DNA from: Nakamurella endophytica
GTDB lineage: Bacteria; Actinomycetota; Actinomycetes; Mycobacteriales; Nakamurellaceae
DNA: 64,000 nt
Assembly: GCF_014646215.1 (NCBI RefSeq)
Contig: NZ_BMNA01000004.1
Span: 266,243-330,242 of the forward strand
Direction: 5' to 3'
Part shown: positions 27,744-37,441 of the stretch, one piece after another
How the letters are laid out: each line of letters begins with the position of its first letter
How positions within the stretch are numbered: the first letter of the stretch is position 1
The notes under the pieces: generated by a model
Databases searched by the model: none
What the model was told of the DNA's origin: nothing
What the model saw: the letters and a program-made list of their open reading frames with translations, nothing else
Translations under genes and position numbers: made by a program

Positions 27744-29603
27744 TCACTCGACCGTGACGGACTTGGCCAGGTTCCGCGGCTTGTCGATGTCGTACCCGCG
27801 GGACCGCGCGATCTCGGCCGCCAGCACCTGCAGCGGGACGGTGGCCACCAGCGGCTGCAGCAGCGACGGCACGCGGGGCAGGCTGACCAGCACGTCGGCG
27901 AACGGGGCCACGGTGTCGTCGCCCTCCTCGCTGATCACGATCGTGCGGGCGCCGCGGGCCTGGATCTCGCGGATGTTGGACAGCAGCTTGGCGTGCAGCA
28001 GCGGCATGGACTTGGGCGACGGCGTCACCACGACGACCGGCAGCCCCTCCTCGATCAGAGCGATCGGGCCGTGCTTGAGCTCGCCGGCGGCGAAGCCCTC
28101 GGCGTGCATGTACGCCAGTTCCTTGAGCTTGAGCGCGCCCTCCAGCGCCACCGGGTACCCCACGTGCCGGCCCAGGAACAGCACCGCCCTGGACCCGCCG
28201 ATCTCCCGGCCGAGCTCGCGGACCGGATCCATGAGCTCCAGGGTCTGCTCGACCGCGGCCGGCATCTCCTGCAGCGTGGCGAACTCGCGGGCCACCTCGT
28301 CGGGGTACTTGGTGCCGCGGGCCTGGGCGAGCGCCAGCCCGACGAGGTAGTTCGCGGTCACCTGGGCCAGGAACGCCTTGGTGGACGCCACCCCGACCTC
28401 GGGTCCGGCGTGCGTATAGAGCACGCCGTCGGACTCGCGCGGGATCTGCGACCCGTTGGTGTTGCACACCGCCAGCACCCGGGCGCGCTGGCGGCGGGCG
28501 TGCCGGACGGCCTCCAGGGTGTCGGCGGTCTCGCCGGACTGGCTCACCGCGACGACCAGGGTGTCCCGGTCCAGCACCGGGTCCCGGTAGCGGAACTCGC
28601 TGGCCAGCTCGACCTCGACCGGCAGCCGCGTCCAGTGCTCGATGGCGTACTTGGCGACCAGCCCGGAGTGGAACGCGCTGCCGCAGGCGACGACGAACAC
28701 CTTGTCGACGGTGCGCAGCTCGTCCTCGCCCAGGCGCTGCTCGTCGAGCACGATGCGCAGGCCGTCGAAGTGGCCCTGCAGGGTCTGCCGGACCGCGGCG
28801 GGCTGCTCGGCGATCTCCTTGTCCATGAACGTCGGGTAGCCGCCCTTCTCGGCGGCGGCCAGGTCCCAGTCGACGGTGAACGCCCGGTAGTCCGGCTCGC
28901 CGCCGCTGAACGACTCGACCCGGTAGCCCTCGGCGGTCAGCGTGACCAGCTGGTCCTGGCCGAGCTCCACGGCGTCCCGGGTGTGCGCGATGAACGCGGC
29001 GACGTCGCTGGCGACGAACATCTCGCCGTTGCCGACACCGACCACCAGCGGCGAGTTGCGGCGGGCGGCGACGAGCACGCCCGGCGCGTCGGCGTGCACG
29101 GCGACCAGGGTGAAGGTCCCCTCCAGCCGTCGGCACACCGCGGCCAGCGACGCCGGGAGGTCCCCGGCCGTCGGGCCGGTCGCGAAGGTGGCGCCCAGCA
29201 GGTGAGCGACGACCTCGGTGTCGGTGTCGCTGGACAGCTCGACACCGTCCCGCTCGAGCTCGGCGCGCAGCGGCGCGAAGTTCTCGATGATGCCGTTGTG
29301 GATGACCGCGGCGCGGCCGGCGGTGTCGGTGTGCGGGTGGGCGTTGCGGTCCGTGGGGCCGCCGTGCGTCGCCCACCGGGTGTGCCCCATGCCGGTGTGA
29401 CCGTCCAGCGGGACCAGCCCGGCGTCCACCTCGGCGACGAGGTTGCGCAGCTGGCCGGCCTTGCGGGCGGTGTGCAGCTCGGACCGGTCGTCGACGACGG
29501 CGACGCCGGCCGAGTCGTAGCCCCGGTACTCGAGCCGCTCCAGCCCGCCGAGCAGCAGGGGGAGCGCCTGACGGGGGCCGGTGTAGCCGACGATGCCGCA
29601 CAT
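27744..29603 (-). CDS. glmS: glutamine-fructose-6-phosphate aminotransferase (isomerizing)
   Basis: A 619-residue full-length GlmS. Cys2 is the glutaminase nucleophile (MCGIVGYTG), followed by GHTRWATHG and the NGIIEN motif. Two SIS isomerase domains follow (VACGSAFHSGLVAKY; SQSGETADTLEA; and the C-terminal DKPRNLAKSVTVE). It makes glucosamine-6-phosphate for cell wall sugars; glmM in this window does the next step. No ribosome site is seen; a TAGCCT hexamer 8 bases upstream of the ATG hints at a leaderless or near-leaderless message. Confidence 0.98.
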   Translation of the reverse strand: MCGIVGYTGPRQALPLLLGGLERLEYRGYDSAGVAVVDDRSELHTARKAGQLRNLVAEVDAGLVPLDGHTGMGHTRWATHGGPTDRNAHPHTDTAGRAAVIHNGIIENFAPLRAELERDGVELSSDTDTEVVAHLLGATFATGPTAGDLPASLAAVCRRLEGTFTLVAVHADAPGVLVAARRNSPLVVGVGNGEMFVASDVAAFIAHTRDAVELGQDQLVTLTAEGYRVESFSGGEPDYRAFTVDWDLAAAEKGGYPTFMDKEIAEQPAAVRQTLQGHFDGLRIVLDEQRLGEDELRTVDKVFVVACGSAFHSGLVAKYAIEHWTRLPVEVELASEFRYRDPVLDRDTLVVAVSQSGETADTLEAVRHARRQRARVLAVCNTNGSQIPRESDGVLYTHAGPEVGVASTKAFLAQVTANYLVGLALAQARGTKYPDEVAREFATLQEMPAAVEQTLELMDPVRELGREIGGSRAVLFLGRHVGYPVALEGALKLKELAYMHAEGFAAGELKHGPIALIEEGLPVVVVTPSPKSMPLLHAKLLSNIREIQARGARTIVISEEGDDTVAPFADVLVSLPRVPSLLQPLVATVPLQVLAAEIARSRGYDIDKPRNLAKSVTVE

Positions 29604-29777
29604 AGCGGCCAAGGCTATCGGCGCGCGGGGTGACGCCGGGGTGTACCGATGCCGGGACACCCGTCCGCGCGTCGCGGCCACGGGCGGTGACCGGGACAGG
29701 CGTCCCGTGGCCGGCGCCGCGCGGCCGGGCGCGTCCCCCGTCGTCCGGGGACGGTGCGACCGGGGGAGGATGCCGCG

Positions 29778-30341
29778 GTGGTGCACTCCGTGGAGCTCCT
29801 GCTCGATCCGGCCCTCGACGCGGCGGTGCGCGAGCAGTGGGCCGCGCTGGAGGGCGCCGGGGTCCGCAACGCCGGCCGGCACACCGGGCCGAGCAACCGC
29901 CCGCACGTGACGCTGGCCGTGGCGGCACGGGTGCCGGCGGACCGCGAGGAGGTCATCGCGGCGGCCGCGGCCGGTGTCCCCCGTGCGACGGCGGCGACCG
30001 CGGCCGGGGTCGGAGCCGAGCCGGGCCTCGACCTCCCGCTGCTGCTCGGCGGCCTGGTGCTCTTCGGCCACCGGGACGAGTTCGTGCTGGCCCGGCTGGT
30101 CGTGCCCTCGGCCGAGCTGCTCGAGCTGCAGCGCCGGGTCGTCGCCGCGGTCGGCGACGACGGGCTCGGTCACGTCCGCCCCGGCGAGTGGACGCCGCAC
30201 GTGACGCTCGGCCGCCGGCTGCGGCCGCCGGACGTCGCGGCCGCGCTGGCGGTGCCGGGACTGGCCGCCGAGCGCCGCGGCACCGGGGTCGCCGTGCGGC
30301 GGTGGGACTCGGAGGCCCGCCGGGACTGGGTGATCGCGTGA
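29778..30341 (+). CDS. 2'-5' RNA ligase family protein (2H phosphoesterase)
   Basis: A 187-residue protein from the GTG at 29778, which has GGGGGAGGA seven bases upstream. Two HxT motifs, RPHVTLAVA and TPHVTLGRR, are the hallmark of 2H phosphoesterases that act on cyclic phosphates or RNA ends. It is transcribed divergently from glmS and converges on the AAA ATPase gene. The physiological substrate is unknown. Confidence 0.85.
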   Translation: MVHSVELLLDPALDAAVREQWAALEGAGVRNAGRHTGPSNRPHVTLAVAARVPADREEVIAAAAAGVPRATAATAAGVGAEPGLDLPLLLGGLVLFGHRDEFVLARLVVPSAELLELQRRVVAAVGDDGLGHVRPGEWTPHVTLGRRLRPPDVAAALAVPGLAAERRGTGVAVRRWDSEARRDWVIA

Positions 30342-30365
30342 CCGGCCCCGGCGGGTCCCGCCGGG

Positions 30366-32018
30366 TCAGCTCGGCACCGGCCGCCCGCCGCGGCTGAGCA
30401 CCGCCTCGGGGGACACCGCGGGGCGCTCGGCCTCCGCCGGGGTGACGTAGCCGGTGCGGTCCTCCGGCGCGGACGCCGCGACCGCCCGCACGTCGGCCCA
30501 CTCGCGGAGCGCGGTGATCTGCTCGGCCTGGGTGACGGACAGCGGGACGGTGTTCCGGACGGCGTGGAACAGGTCGTCGGCGGTGAGCGCCCGGCGGCCG
30601 TCGAAGGCGTCGAAGCAGGCCGCGACCACGGCCTGCTCGATCTCGGCGCCGGAGAAGCCCTCGGTGGCGTCGGCGAGGCCGCCCAGCAGCCCGTCGTCGA
30701 CGGCGAGCCGCCCGAGCGCCGGTCCGGCCTGCAGCCGGGCCGCCAGGTGGACGGCGAAGATCTGCCGGCGCTCGCTGTCGGTCGGCAGGTCGACGAAGAA
30801 GATCTCGTCGAACCGGCCCTTGCGGAGGAACTCCGGCGGCAGCAGGCCGATCTGGTTGGCGGTCGCCATGACGAAGACCGGCGCCGTCTTCTCCTGCAGC
30901 CAGGTCAGGAAGGCCCCGAACACCCGGGCGGACGTGCCCGAGTCGCCGCCCCCGGACGCGCCGGACGCGAAGCCCTTCTCGATCTCGTCGATCCACAGCA
31001 CGCACGGGGCCACGGCCTCGACGGTGCGCATGGCGGTACGCATGTTCTGCTCGCTCTGCCCGACCAGGCCGCCGAACACCCGGCCGATGTCCAGCCGGAC
31101 GAGCGGCAGCGACCACGCCGAGGCCATCGCCTTCGCGGTGAGCGACTTGCCGCAACCCGGGACGCCGGTGACGAGCACGCCCTTGGGTGCCGGGAGGCCG
31201 TAGTCCCTGGCCTCGTCCAACCACGAGCCGCTGCGCTTGACCAGCCAGGTCTTGAGGTTGCCCAGGCCGCCGATGTCGTCGAGCCGGACCGTGCCGGAGA
31301 CCATCTCGAGCACCCCGGACTTGCGGATCGTCTGGGCCTTCTCGGCGGTGACCACGGTGACGTCGGCGGCGGTGAGCCGGCCGTCGTCGACCATCGCCCG
31401 GGCGAAGGCGTTCTCCGCTTCGAACAGGGTCAGGCCGCGCGCCGCCTTGGTCAGCCGCTCCCGGGCGTCGTCGGACTCGTCGACCGTCAGGGCGCCGTTG
31501 CGGGTGTTCCGCTCGATCATCCGGTCCAGCAGCGCCCGCAGCTCGGCCTCGTCGGGCAGCGCGAAGTCGACGACGGTGACCAGCGCCTCGAGCTCCGGCG
31601 GGATGTGCGGCGTGACCGAGACCAGGATCAGCGTGCGCGGCACCGACCCGTCGCGGTACAGCCGGACGGTGTCCTTGAGGGCCCGCACCACCTGGGTGTC
31701 CGCGGGCGCCTGCCCGGCGCCCAGCCACGGGTGCAGGTCCAGCAGGACGACCGCGCTGGGCACTGTCAGCGCCGTCGCGGCGGCCAGCGCCGCCAGCGGC
31801 GTCCGGGTCTCCGGGGACCCCGGCTGACCCAGCGCCGCGAAGCCGTCCGACGTGGACCACAGGTACACCTGCCGCGGCGGGACGACCTGCGACCGGTCCC
31901 CCAGCACCCCGGCGATCACGGCCAGCACCCGGGACTCCTCGGCCGTCTGGACGGACAGCAACGGGAAGCGGGCCCGGACCAGCCGGCGCAGGGTTGCGGT
32001 GAAGTCGCTGCTGCTCAT
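30366..32018 (-). CDS. Ycf46-like AAA+ ATPase
   Basis: A 550-residue protein. The first half (about 1-235) is a degenerate ATPase-like domain. The second half is an AAA domain with Walker A GVPGCGKS (285-292), Walker B CVLWIDEIEKG, sensor 1 VFVMATANQIGLLPPEFLRKGRFDEIFFV (arginine finger region), and the sensor 2 helix GFSGAEIEQAVVAA. This is the layout of Ycf46/YjoB proteins of unknown client. GAAGGG is a ribosome site before the ATG at 32018. A disordered tail follows residue 520. Neighbours give no hint of a partner. Confidence 0.88.
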   Translation of the reverse strand: MSSSDFTATLRRLVRARFPLLSVQTAEESRVLAVIAGVLGDRSQVVPPRQVYLWSTSDGFAALGQPGSPETRTPLAALAAATALTVPSAVVLLDLHPWLGAGQAPADTQVVRALKDTVRLYRDGSVPRTLILVSVTPHIPPELEALVTVVDFALPDEAELRALLDRMIERNTRNGALTVDESDDARERLTKAARGLTLFEAENAFARAMVDDGRLTAADVTVVTAEKAQTIRKSGVLEMVSGTVRLDDIGGLGNLKTWLVKRSGSWLDEARDYGLPAPKGVLVTGVPGCGKSLTAKAMASAWSLPLVRLDIGRVFGGLVGQSEQNMRTAMRTVEAVAPCVLWIDEIEKGFASGASGGGDSGTSARVFGAFLTWLQEKTAPVFVMATANQIGLLPPEFLRKGRFDEIFFVDLPTDSERRQIFAVHLAARLQAGPALGRLAVDDGLLGGLADATEGFSGAEIEQAVVAACFDAFDGRRALTADDLFHAVRNTVPLSVTQAEQITALREWADVRAVAASAPEDRTGYVTPAEAERPAVSPEAVLSRGGRPVPS

Positions 32019-32184
32019 GACCCTTCCCGGGTGTCGGGCCGGCCGGCGGTCTCCGGCCGTCCGGGGAGCGGTACCCCGGCGCTACTCTACGAACGCCCGA
32101 CACGGCCCGGTCGCGGGTGTGCGCCGCAGCCGGTGGCGGGCACGCGCGACGCACCCGCGGCCGTGCCCCGCCGAGGAGAGGACC

Positions 32185-33057
32185 GTGGTGGCCGGATCGA
32201 AGGCGCCGAGCATCGACCGGCCCACGCTGGACTACTTCGAGTTCCGGGGTCCGCACCGGGTCGCCGGCGGGCGGCTGGAGACGGCCGGCATGCCGGGGCT
32301 GGTGTTCGCCCCGGCCAGCGGCCGGGACCTGCCGGTGGTGGCGCTGGCGCACGGCTGGCTGCAGCCGGTGCACCGCTATGCCGACACGCTGCGGTTCCTG
32401 GCGTCGTGGGGCATCGTCGCGGTAGCGCCGGACACCCAGCGGGGACCCGTGCCGGCGCCGGCCGAGCTGGCGCAGGACCTGCGGACCGCGGTGGACCTGG
32501 TGGCGTCGGCGCGGCTGGCCGGCGGCCGGCTGCGGGTGGACGCCGCGCGCTACGGCGTGCTGGGCCACTCCATGGGCGGCGGCGCCGCGGTGCTGGCCGC
32601 CGCCTCGGACTTCGACGTGGCGGCCGTGATGACGGTGACCGCGTCGGCCGGGCAGCCGTCCGCGGTGAGCGCGGCGGCCCGGGTCCGGGTGCCGGGGCTG
32701 CACGTGGTGGGTGGCGACGACGAGATGGCCGAGGGCGACGGCGCGTCCATCGCGGCCGCCTGGGCCGGACCGTGCCAACTGCGCACCGTCAAGGGTGCCG
32801 GCCACCTGTCGCTGGCCGAGGGCAAGCACTGGACGTCGACCTTCAGCGGCTCGTCCCCGCAGACCAAGCTGCAGCGGGCCGTCCGGTCACTGGCCGCGGC
32901 GTTCTTCCTGCGGCACCTGCGCGCCCAGGACCAGCTCGACGACGACCTGAAGGGCAAGATCAAGCGCACCGCGCTCGAGGACCTGGCGCAGGTTCGCCAC
33001 GAACTCGACCGGGGCAAGGGCCCGTCGGCCGCCGTGGAGCTGCGCAAGCAGGCCTGA
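32185..33057 (+). CDS. alpha/beta hydrolase (chlorophyllase/dienelactone-hydrolase type)
   Basis: A 290-residue hydrolase from the GTG at 32185, with AGGAG six bases upstream. ALAHGWLQPVHRY is the oxyanion region, GHSMGGGAAVLAA the nucleophile elbow, GGDDEM the acid and GAGHLSLAEGKHW the histidine. It belongs to the broad group that includes poly(ethylene terephthalate)-hydrolase-like and chlorophyllase-like enzymes, but lacks a secretion signal. The C-terminal 50 residues are charged and helical. Substrate unknown. Confidence 0.85.
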   Translation: MVAGSKAPSIDRPTLDYFEFRGPHRVAGGRLETAGMPGLVFAPASGRDLPVVALAHGWLQPVHRYADTLRFLASWGIVAVAPDTQRGPVPAPAELAQDLRTAVDLVASARLAGGRLRVDAARYGVLGHSMGGGAAVLAAASDFDVAAVMTVTASAGQPSAVSAAARVRVPGLHVVGGDDEMAEGDGASIAAAWAGPCQLRTVKGAGHLSLAEGKHWTSTFSGSSPQTKLQRAVRSLAAAFFLRHLRAQDQLDDDLKGKIKRTALEDLAQVRHELDRGKGPSAAVELRKQA

Positions 33058-33181
33058 TCCGGGACGGAGCCGCACCGGCAGACCGGAGCCGGCAGCGGAC
33101 CGCGCCCACGGCCCTGACCCGGACGGTCCGTGCAGGTCGACCGGACCCGGAGCGGTGCCGCCCGCTCCGACCCGACGGGTG

Positions 33182-34531
33182 TCAGGCCGGCGACGTCCCG
33201 GCGACCACCCGGGCCACCCGGTCCGCGACCTCCTGCGCCTGGTCCGCCGTCGGCGCCTCCACCATGACGCGGACCACCGGCTCCGTGCCCGACGGCCGCA
33301 GCAGCACCCGGCCCGCACCGTCCAGCTCGGCGACGGCGGCCCTGACCGCGTCCTGCACCGCCGGGCTGTCGGCCACGGACTTGTCGGCGGTCCGGACGTT
33401 GACCAGCACCTGGGGGAAGCGCTGCACCACGCCGGCCAGCTCGGCCAGGGACCGGCCCGTCTCCGCCATGCGGGACATGACCTGCAGCGCGGTGAGCACG
33501 CCGTCACCGGTCGTCGCATGGTCGGCGAGGACGACGTGCCCGGATTGCTCGCCGCCGAGGGTGTAGCCGCCGGCGCGCATCTGCTCCAGGACGTACCGGT
33601 CGCCGACCGCGGTGGTCACCACGGCGATGCCGGCGGCCTCCATCGCCTTGTGGAATCCGAGGTTGGCCATGACGGTCCCGACCACCGTCCCGCCGGCCAA
33701 CCGGCCGGCTCCGTGCAGCGCGCCGGCGAGGATGGCCAGGATGGCGTCGCCGTCGACGGTGGACCCGTCCGCCGCGACCGCCAGGCACCGGTCGGCGTCG
33801 CCGTCGTGGGCGATCCCCAGGTCGGCGCCGTGCTCGACGACCGCGGCCCGCACGTGGTCCAGGTGCGTCGACCCGACGCCGTCGTTGATGTTCAGCCCGT
33901 CCGGCTCGCCGGCCACCACGTGCACGGTGGCGCCGGCGCGGCGGTAGGCCAGCGGGGCCACGTCGGAGGCCGCACCGTTGGCACAGTCGACGACGACCGT
34001 CAGGCCGGTCAACGGGTGCGGGGTCGCGGCCACCAGGTGGTCGACGTAGCGGGCCACCTCGTGGTGGGCCGGGCGCAGCCGGCCGACGGCAGCCCCGGTC
34101 GGCCGGGCCGCGGTGTCCGTCGGCAGGGCCATGTCGGCCTCGATCGCGTCCTCGACGGCGTCCTCGAGCTTGTGGCCGCCGCGGGCGAAGATCTTGATGC
34201 CGTTGTCCGGCATCGGGTTGTGCGACGCCGAGATCACCACACCCAGGTCGGCACCGAGCTCGCCGGTCAGATAGGCGATGCCGGGCGTCGGGACGACGCC
34301 GAGCTGCAGGACGTCCACGCCGGCCGAGGCCAGACCGGCGGACACCGCGGCCTCCAGCATCTCGCCGCTGGCCCGCGGGTCACGCCCGACGACGGCGACC
34401 GGACGGCCCGGGCCGCGGTGCGACGGGCGCAGGACGCGCGCCGCCGACGCCGCGAGCCGCAGGGCCAGGTCCGGTCCCAGTTCGGCGTTCGCCAGCCCTC
34501 GGACGCCGTCGGTGCCGAAGAGCCGTGGCAC
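33182..34531 (-). CDS. glmM: phosphoglucosamine mutase
   Basis: A 449-residue enzyme, the normal length. [15 protein letters not shown] opens it; Ser103 in [12 protein letters not shown] is the phosphoserine; HDGDADRCL binds metal and GGEQSGH binds sugar; [15 protein letters not shown] binds phosphate. It converts glucosamine-6-phosphate to glucosamine-1-phosphate after GlmS. It follows rpsI by only 6 bases, so it belongs to the rplM-rpsI-glmM transcription unit as in other actinobacteria. Confidence 0.98.
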   Translation of the reverse strand: MPRLFGTDGVRGLANAELGPDLALRLAASAARVLRPSHRGPGRPVAVVGRDPRASGEMLEAAVSAGLASAGVDVLQLGVVPTPGIAYLTGELGADLGVVISASHNPMPDNGIKIFARGGHKLEDAVEDAIEADMALPTDTAARPTGAAVGRLRPAHHEVARYVDHLVAATPHPLTGLTVVVDCANGAASDVAPLAYRRAGATVHVVAGEPDGLNINDGVGSTHLDHVRAAVVEHGADLGIAHDGDADRCLAVAADGSTVDGDAILAILAGALHGAGRLAGGTVVGTVMANLGFHKAMEAAGIAVVTTAVGDRYVLEQMRAGGYTLGGEQSGHVVLADHATTGDGVLTALQVMSRMAETGRSLAELAGVVQRFPQVLVNVRTADKSVADSPAVQDAVRAAVAELDGAGRVLLRPSGTEPVVRVMVEAPTADQAQEVADRVARVVAGTSPA

Positions 34532-34537
34532 GCCGGG

Positions 34538-35083
34538 TCAGCGCTTGGAGTACTGGGGCGCCTTGCGGGCCTTCTTCAGGCCGTACTTCTTGCGCTCCTT
34601 GGCCCGGGCGTCGCGGGTCAGGAACCCGGCCTTCTTCATGGCCGGCCGGTCGGTCTCGTCGAGCTCGACGAGCGCCCGGGCGATGCCGAGCCGCAGCGCG
34701 CCGGCCTGGCCGGTCACGCCGCCGCCGGACAGGCTGGCGAAGACGTCGTACATCCCGTCCTTCTCCAGGGTCACCAGCGGCTCCTTGACCAGCTGCTGGT
34801 GGACCTTGTTCGGGAAGTAGCCGTCCAGCGTCCGCCCGTTGAGGGTGAACGTGCCGGTGCCGCGGACCAGGCGCACCCGGACCACGGCCTCCTTGCGGCG
34901 GCCGACGGTCTGCACCGGACGCTCGCCGGCGCGGACGACCGACGGCACCACGACCGGCACCTCGACCTCGACGCCGTCGGGGATGTCCAGCACGTCGACC
35001 AGGTCCTCGACACCGCCGTCGGTGTCGGGACCGACCTGGTCGGCGTCCTGCTCCGGCAGGTCGTACTCGGCGTTCTCGCTCAC
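34538..35083 (-). CDS. rpsI: 30S ribosomal protein S9
   Basis: A 181-residue S9. The core starts at [17 protein letters not shown] and ends with the basic [17 protein letters not shown] tail that reaches the P-site tRNA. An acidic N-terminal extension of about 55 residues (Asp/Glu/Val-rich) precedes it, longer than usual. I chose the GTG at 35083; no in-frame start lies between it and rplM. It lies in the rplM-rpsI-glmM unit. Confidence 0.96.
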   Translation of the reverse strand: MSENAEYDLPEQDADQVGPDTDGGVEDLVDVLDIPDGVEVEVPVVVPSVVRAGERPVQTVGRRKEAVVRVRLVRGTGTFTLNGRTLDGYFPNKVHQQLVKEPLVTLEKDGMYDVFASLSGGGVTGQAGALRLGIARALVELDETDRPAMKKAGFLTRDARAKERKKYGLKKARKAPQYSKR

Positions 35084-35169
35084 GTACTCGCTCTTCTCAC
35101 TGATGGTGGTGGTGACGACGGTGGGGTCCGGCGGACCGTCCGGGCCGCCCCGGGCGGGGCGGCCGGCGG

Positions 35170-35613
35170 TCACTGGGCGATCTGGTGCAGCTCGAACGGC
35201 TGCGGCTGCTGCGCGGCGTGCGGGTGCTCGGGACCGCTGTAGACCTTGAGCTTGCGGCCCATGGCCCGGCCCACCGAGTTGTGCGGCAGCATGCCCAGCA
35301 CGGCCTTCTCGATGAGCTTGTCGGGGCGGGTGTCCAGCAGCTGCCCGGCGGTCTGCGCCCGGAGGCCGCCCGGGTAGCCCGAGTGCCGGTACAGGATCTT
35401 GGTGTCCCGCTTGTTGCCGGTCAGCGCGACCTTGTCCGCGTTGACGATGACGACGAAGTCGCCGGTGTCCATGTGCGGGGCGTAGATCGGCTTGTGCTTG
35501 CCGCGCAGGAGCTGCGCGGCGTGGCTCGCCAGCCGCCCGAGCACGACGTCCGTCGCGTCGATCACGTGCCAGGCGCGGGTGATGTCGCCGGGCTTGGGGC
35601 TGTACGTGCGCAC
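35170..35613 (-). CDS. rplM: 50S ribosomal protein L13
   Basis: A 147-residue L13, the exact family length, with [33 protein letters not shown] and [17 protein letters not shown]. The GTG at 35613 has AGAGG seven bases upstream. It is the first gene of the L13-S9 operon and has a leader of about 155 bases with a stable hairpin. Confidence 0.97.
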   Translation of the reverse strand: MRTYSPKPGDITRAWHVIDATDVVLGRLASHAAQLLRGKHKPIYAPHMDTGDFVVIVNADKVALTGNKRDTKILYRHSGYPGGLRAQTAGQLLDTRPDKLIEKAVLGMLPHNSVGRAMGRKLKVYSGPEHPHAAQQPQPFELHQIAQ

Positions 35614-35672
35614 GGTTCTGCCTCTTCGTCTGTTGCCGGTCGGGGTGCGTCCCGAGCCAGCCCGGGCCGCGG

Positions 35673-35693
35673 GCTGCCACCATCGGTGGCAGC
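35673..35693 (-). promoter_or_regulatory. hairpin in the rplM leader
   Basis: GCTGCCACC and GGTGGCAGC form a 9-bp perfect stem with a 3-base loop about 60 bases before the rplM start. A weaker alternative pairing AGCCC (35659-35663) with GGGCT (35671-35675) would compete with it. It could be an L13 autoregulatory site; this is inference. Confidence 0.5.
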
Positions 35694-35778
35694 ACGTCGC
35701 GTGCCGCGCCAGGTCCACCGAGGGGCGGGCCGTCGCGCACAGCACAAAGGAGCCGCGTGAGCGGCACTCCGACCTTCG

Positions 35779-35807
35779 AGGTTACCGCGCAGTCCCGGCA
35801 GGTGCAA
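35779..35807 (-). promoter_or_regulatory. rplM-rpsI-glmM promoter
   Basis: TTGCAC (35807-35802) and TAACCT (35784-35779) on the minus strand are spaced 17 bases. Both fit the principal sigma consensus, and the upstream side has an A/T-rich run. Confidence 0.72.
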
Positions 35808-35894
35808 AAAGCTCGGCCACCGTCACGGGACCGCCTCCGCTCCGGCCTTTGCCCGGGACGCCGGCCCGACGGCCCGGCGGGCGGTGCACCGGGA

Positions 35895-37316
35895 TCAGAA
35901 CGTGCCCAGCAGGTCGTACTGGGCGGCCAGCGCGGCCTCCAGGTCGGACTCGCTCGACGCGCTGACCTCCATGGCGTACCGGTCCCGGGTCGACATGCAG
36001 TAGAAGACCGAGTTGAGGGTCTGCTGCAGGCACCGGGTGCCGGGCACCGGGCCGGTGTAGTCGAAGTCCTCCCAGGGGTCCTGCCCCTGCGCCTGCGCCT
36101 GCGCCACGGACTGTGCGATGAACGAGTCCCGGACGGCCCGCGCACCGGCCGCGTCCCGGGCCCGGTAGACGTTCACCCGGCCCAGGCTCACCCGGTCGAC
36201 GCCGGTGGCGTCGAACAGCTTGCGCGTGCCGACCGGGTCGGTGTCGTAGTTCAGCTCGCCGGCCCCGGAGTACAGCCCGTCGACGACTGTCAGGTCCTCC
36301 CCCACGTTCGGGACGGTGCGCGCCAGCAGGCCGTCCGGATCCACCTGCTGGTCGGCCAGCTGGGACTTGCGCAGCGGCTTGAAGGCCTTGGCGGCCGCCA
36401 CCTCGACGGTGAACGCCGACCGGGCCAGGGCAGGCAGCGAGGACGCGGCGGACGTCGGACCCTGCGTCCACACGTAGAGGACCAGCGACCCCTGCGGCAG
36501 GAAGGCGTGCAGGTAGGCCCGCGTGCCGCTGCTGGTGGTGCTGCGGCCGGTCCAGCCGGCCGCCCCGGCGAAGCCCGGGACGGCGGCCTTGCCGGTGTCG
36601 CCCTTCTTGTCCTGGGCGGCGCCGACGAGGGCCTTGGCGCCGGCGGTGGCCGCGGCCGGGGTGTCGAACTCGAAGAGCGCGACGACCATGGACGCGGAGC
36701 CGTCGGTGGTGCTGCGGCTGCTGGCGAACCCGGCCAGCATGCCGGCCCGCGCGGCGACCGAGTCGGCGGGCGAGACCAGGATCTGGGTGATCGCGGCGGG
36801 GCTCTTGAAGGGCAGCGTGGACAGCGACGCCAGCTTGGTGAACCGCGGGTCGATCAGCGTGGGCGGGACGACGGCGCCGGCCAGTCGCTGCGACTCGAGC
36901 AGGGTGGCCCCGGCGGCGGACGGTCGCTCCGGGATGCTGCGCGGGGTGGTCGCGTAGGAGCCGGTCCCGGACCCGGACGACCCGCTGGTCGAGGTGGAGG
37001 TGTCCGAGCTGCTGGTCGAGCTGCCGGTGCTGCCGGTGCTCCCGGTGCTCTCCGTGCTGCCCGTGCTGCTGCTGTCCGTGGTCTCCGTGCTGTCCGTGGA
37101 GCTGGTGTCGGCCGTGGTGTCCGGCGTCGACGTGTCCGTGCTGTCGCCGGTCGACGGCACCGTCACCGACGGCGTGCTCGCCGCCGTCGACGGGATCGTG
37201 GCGCCGGCGACGGTGGTCGGTGAGCCGGCGATCGTCGACGCGCACCCGGCGACCAGTGCCGCGGTCAGCGCCGCCGCCGCGGCGGCCACCAGTCTGTTTC
37301 TGCCGCTCGCCCGCAC
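35895..37316 (-). CDS. secreted lipoprotein with Ser/Thr-rich linker
   Basis: A 473-residue protein from the GTG at 37316 with GGAGG five bases upstream. A signal peptide ends in the lipobox LVAG-C25. Residues 26-125 form a Ser/Thr/Gly linker with Gly-Ser-Thr repeats. The globular remainder starts near [19 protein letters not shown] and contains a Cys pair (CLQQTL...FYC). It resembles mycobacterial and nocardial lipoproteins of the DUF7373 type, but I am not certain of the family. It is expected on the outer face of the membrane, with the linker possibly O-glycosylated. It lies alone between rplM and truA. Confidence 0.85.
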   Translation of the reverse strand: MRASGRNRLVAAAAAALTAALVAGCASTIAGSPTTVAGATIPSTAASTPSVTVPSTGDSTDTSTPDTTADTSSTDSTETTDSSSTGSTESTGSTGSTGSSTSSSDTSTSTSGSSGSGTGSYATTPRSIPERPSAAGATLLESQRLAGAVVPPTLIDPRFTKLASLSTLPFKSPAAITQILVSPADSVAARAGMLAGFASSRSTTDGSASMVVALFEFDTPAAATAGAKALVGAAQDKKGDTGKAAVPGFAGAAGWTGRSTTSSGTRAYLHAFLPQGSLVLYVWTQGPTSAASSLPALARSAFTVEVAAAKAFKPLRKSQLADQQVDPDGLLARTVPNVGEDLTVVDGLYSGAGELNYDTDPVGTRKLFDATGVDRVSLGRVNVYRARDAAGARAVRDSFIAQSVAQAQAQGQDPWEDFDYTGPVPGTRCLQQTLNSVFYCMSTRDRYAMEVSASSESDLEAALAAQYDLLGTF

Positions 37317-37441
37317 GTCCGCCTCCTCGCCGGCGTCCCGCCACCGACGGCGGACCGCACGGCCGTGACGGTACCCGGCGGGACCGGGCGCGGGCTGCGG
37401 ACCGAGCGATGGGCGGCCGACCTCCGGGCTGCCCGACGGGC

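Noticed and set aside
26832-29633. 933-codon plus-strand frame opposite the NmrA-like gene, acpS and glmS
   Set aside because: It runs across three well-supported minus-strand genes and has no recognisable domain.
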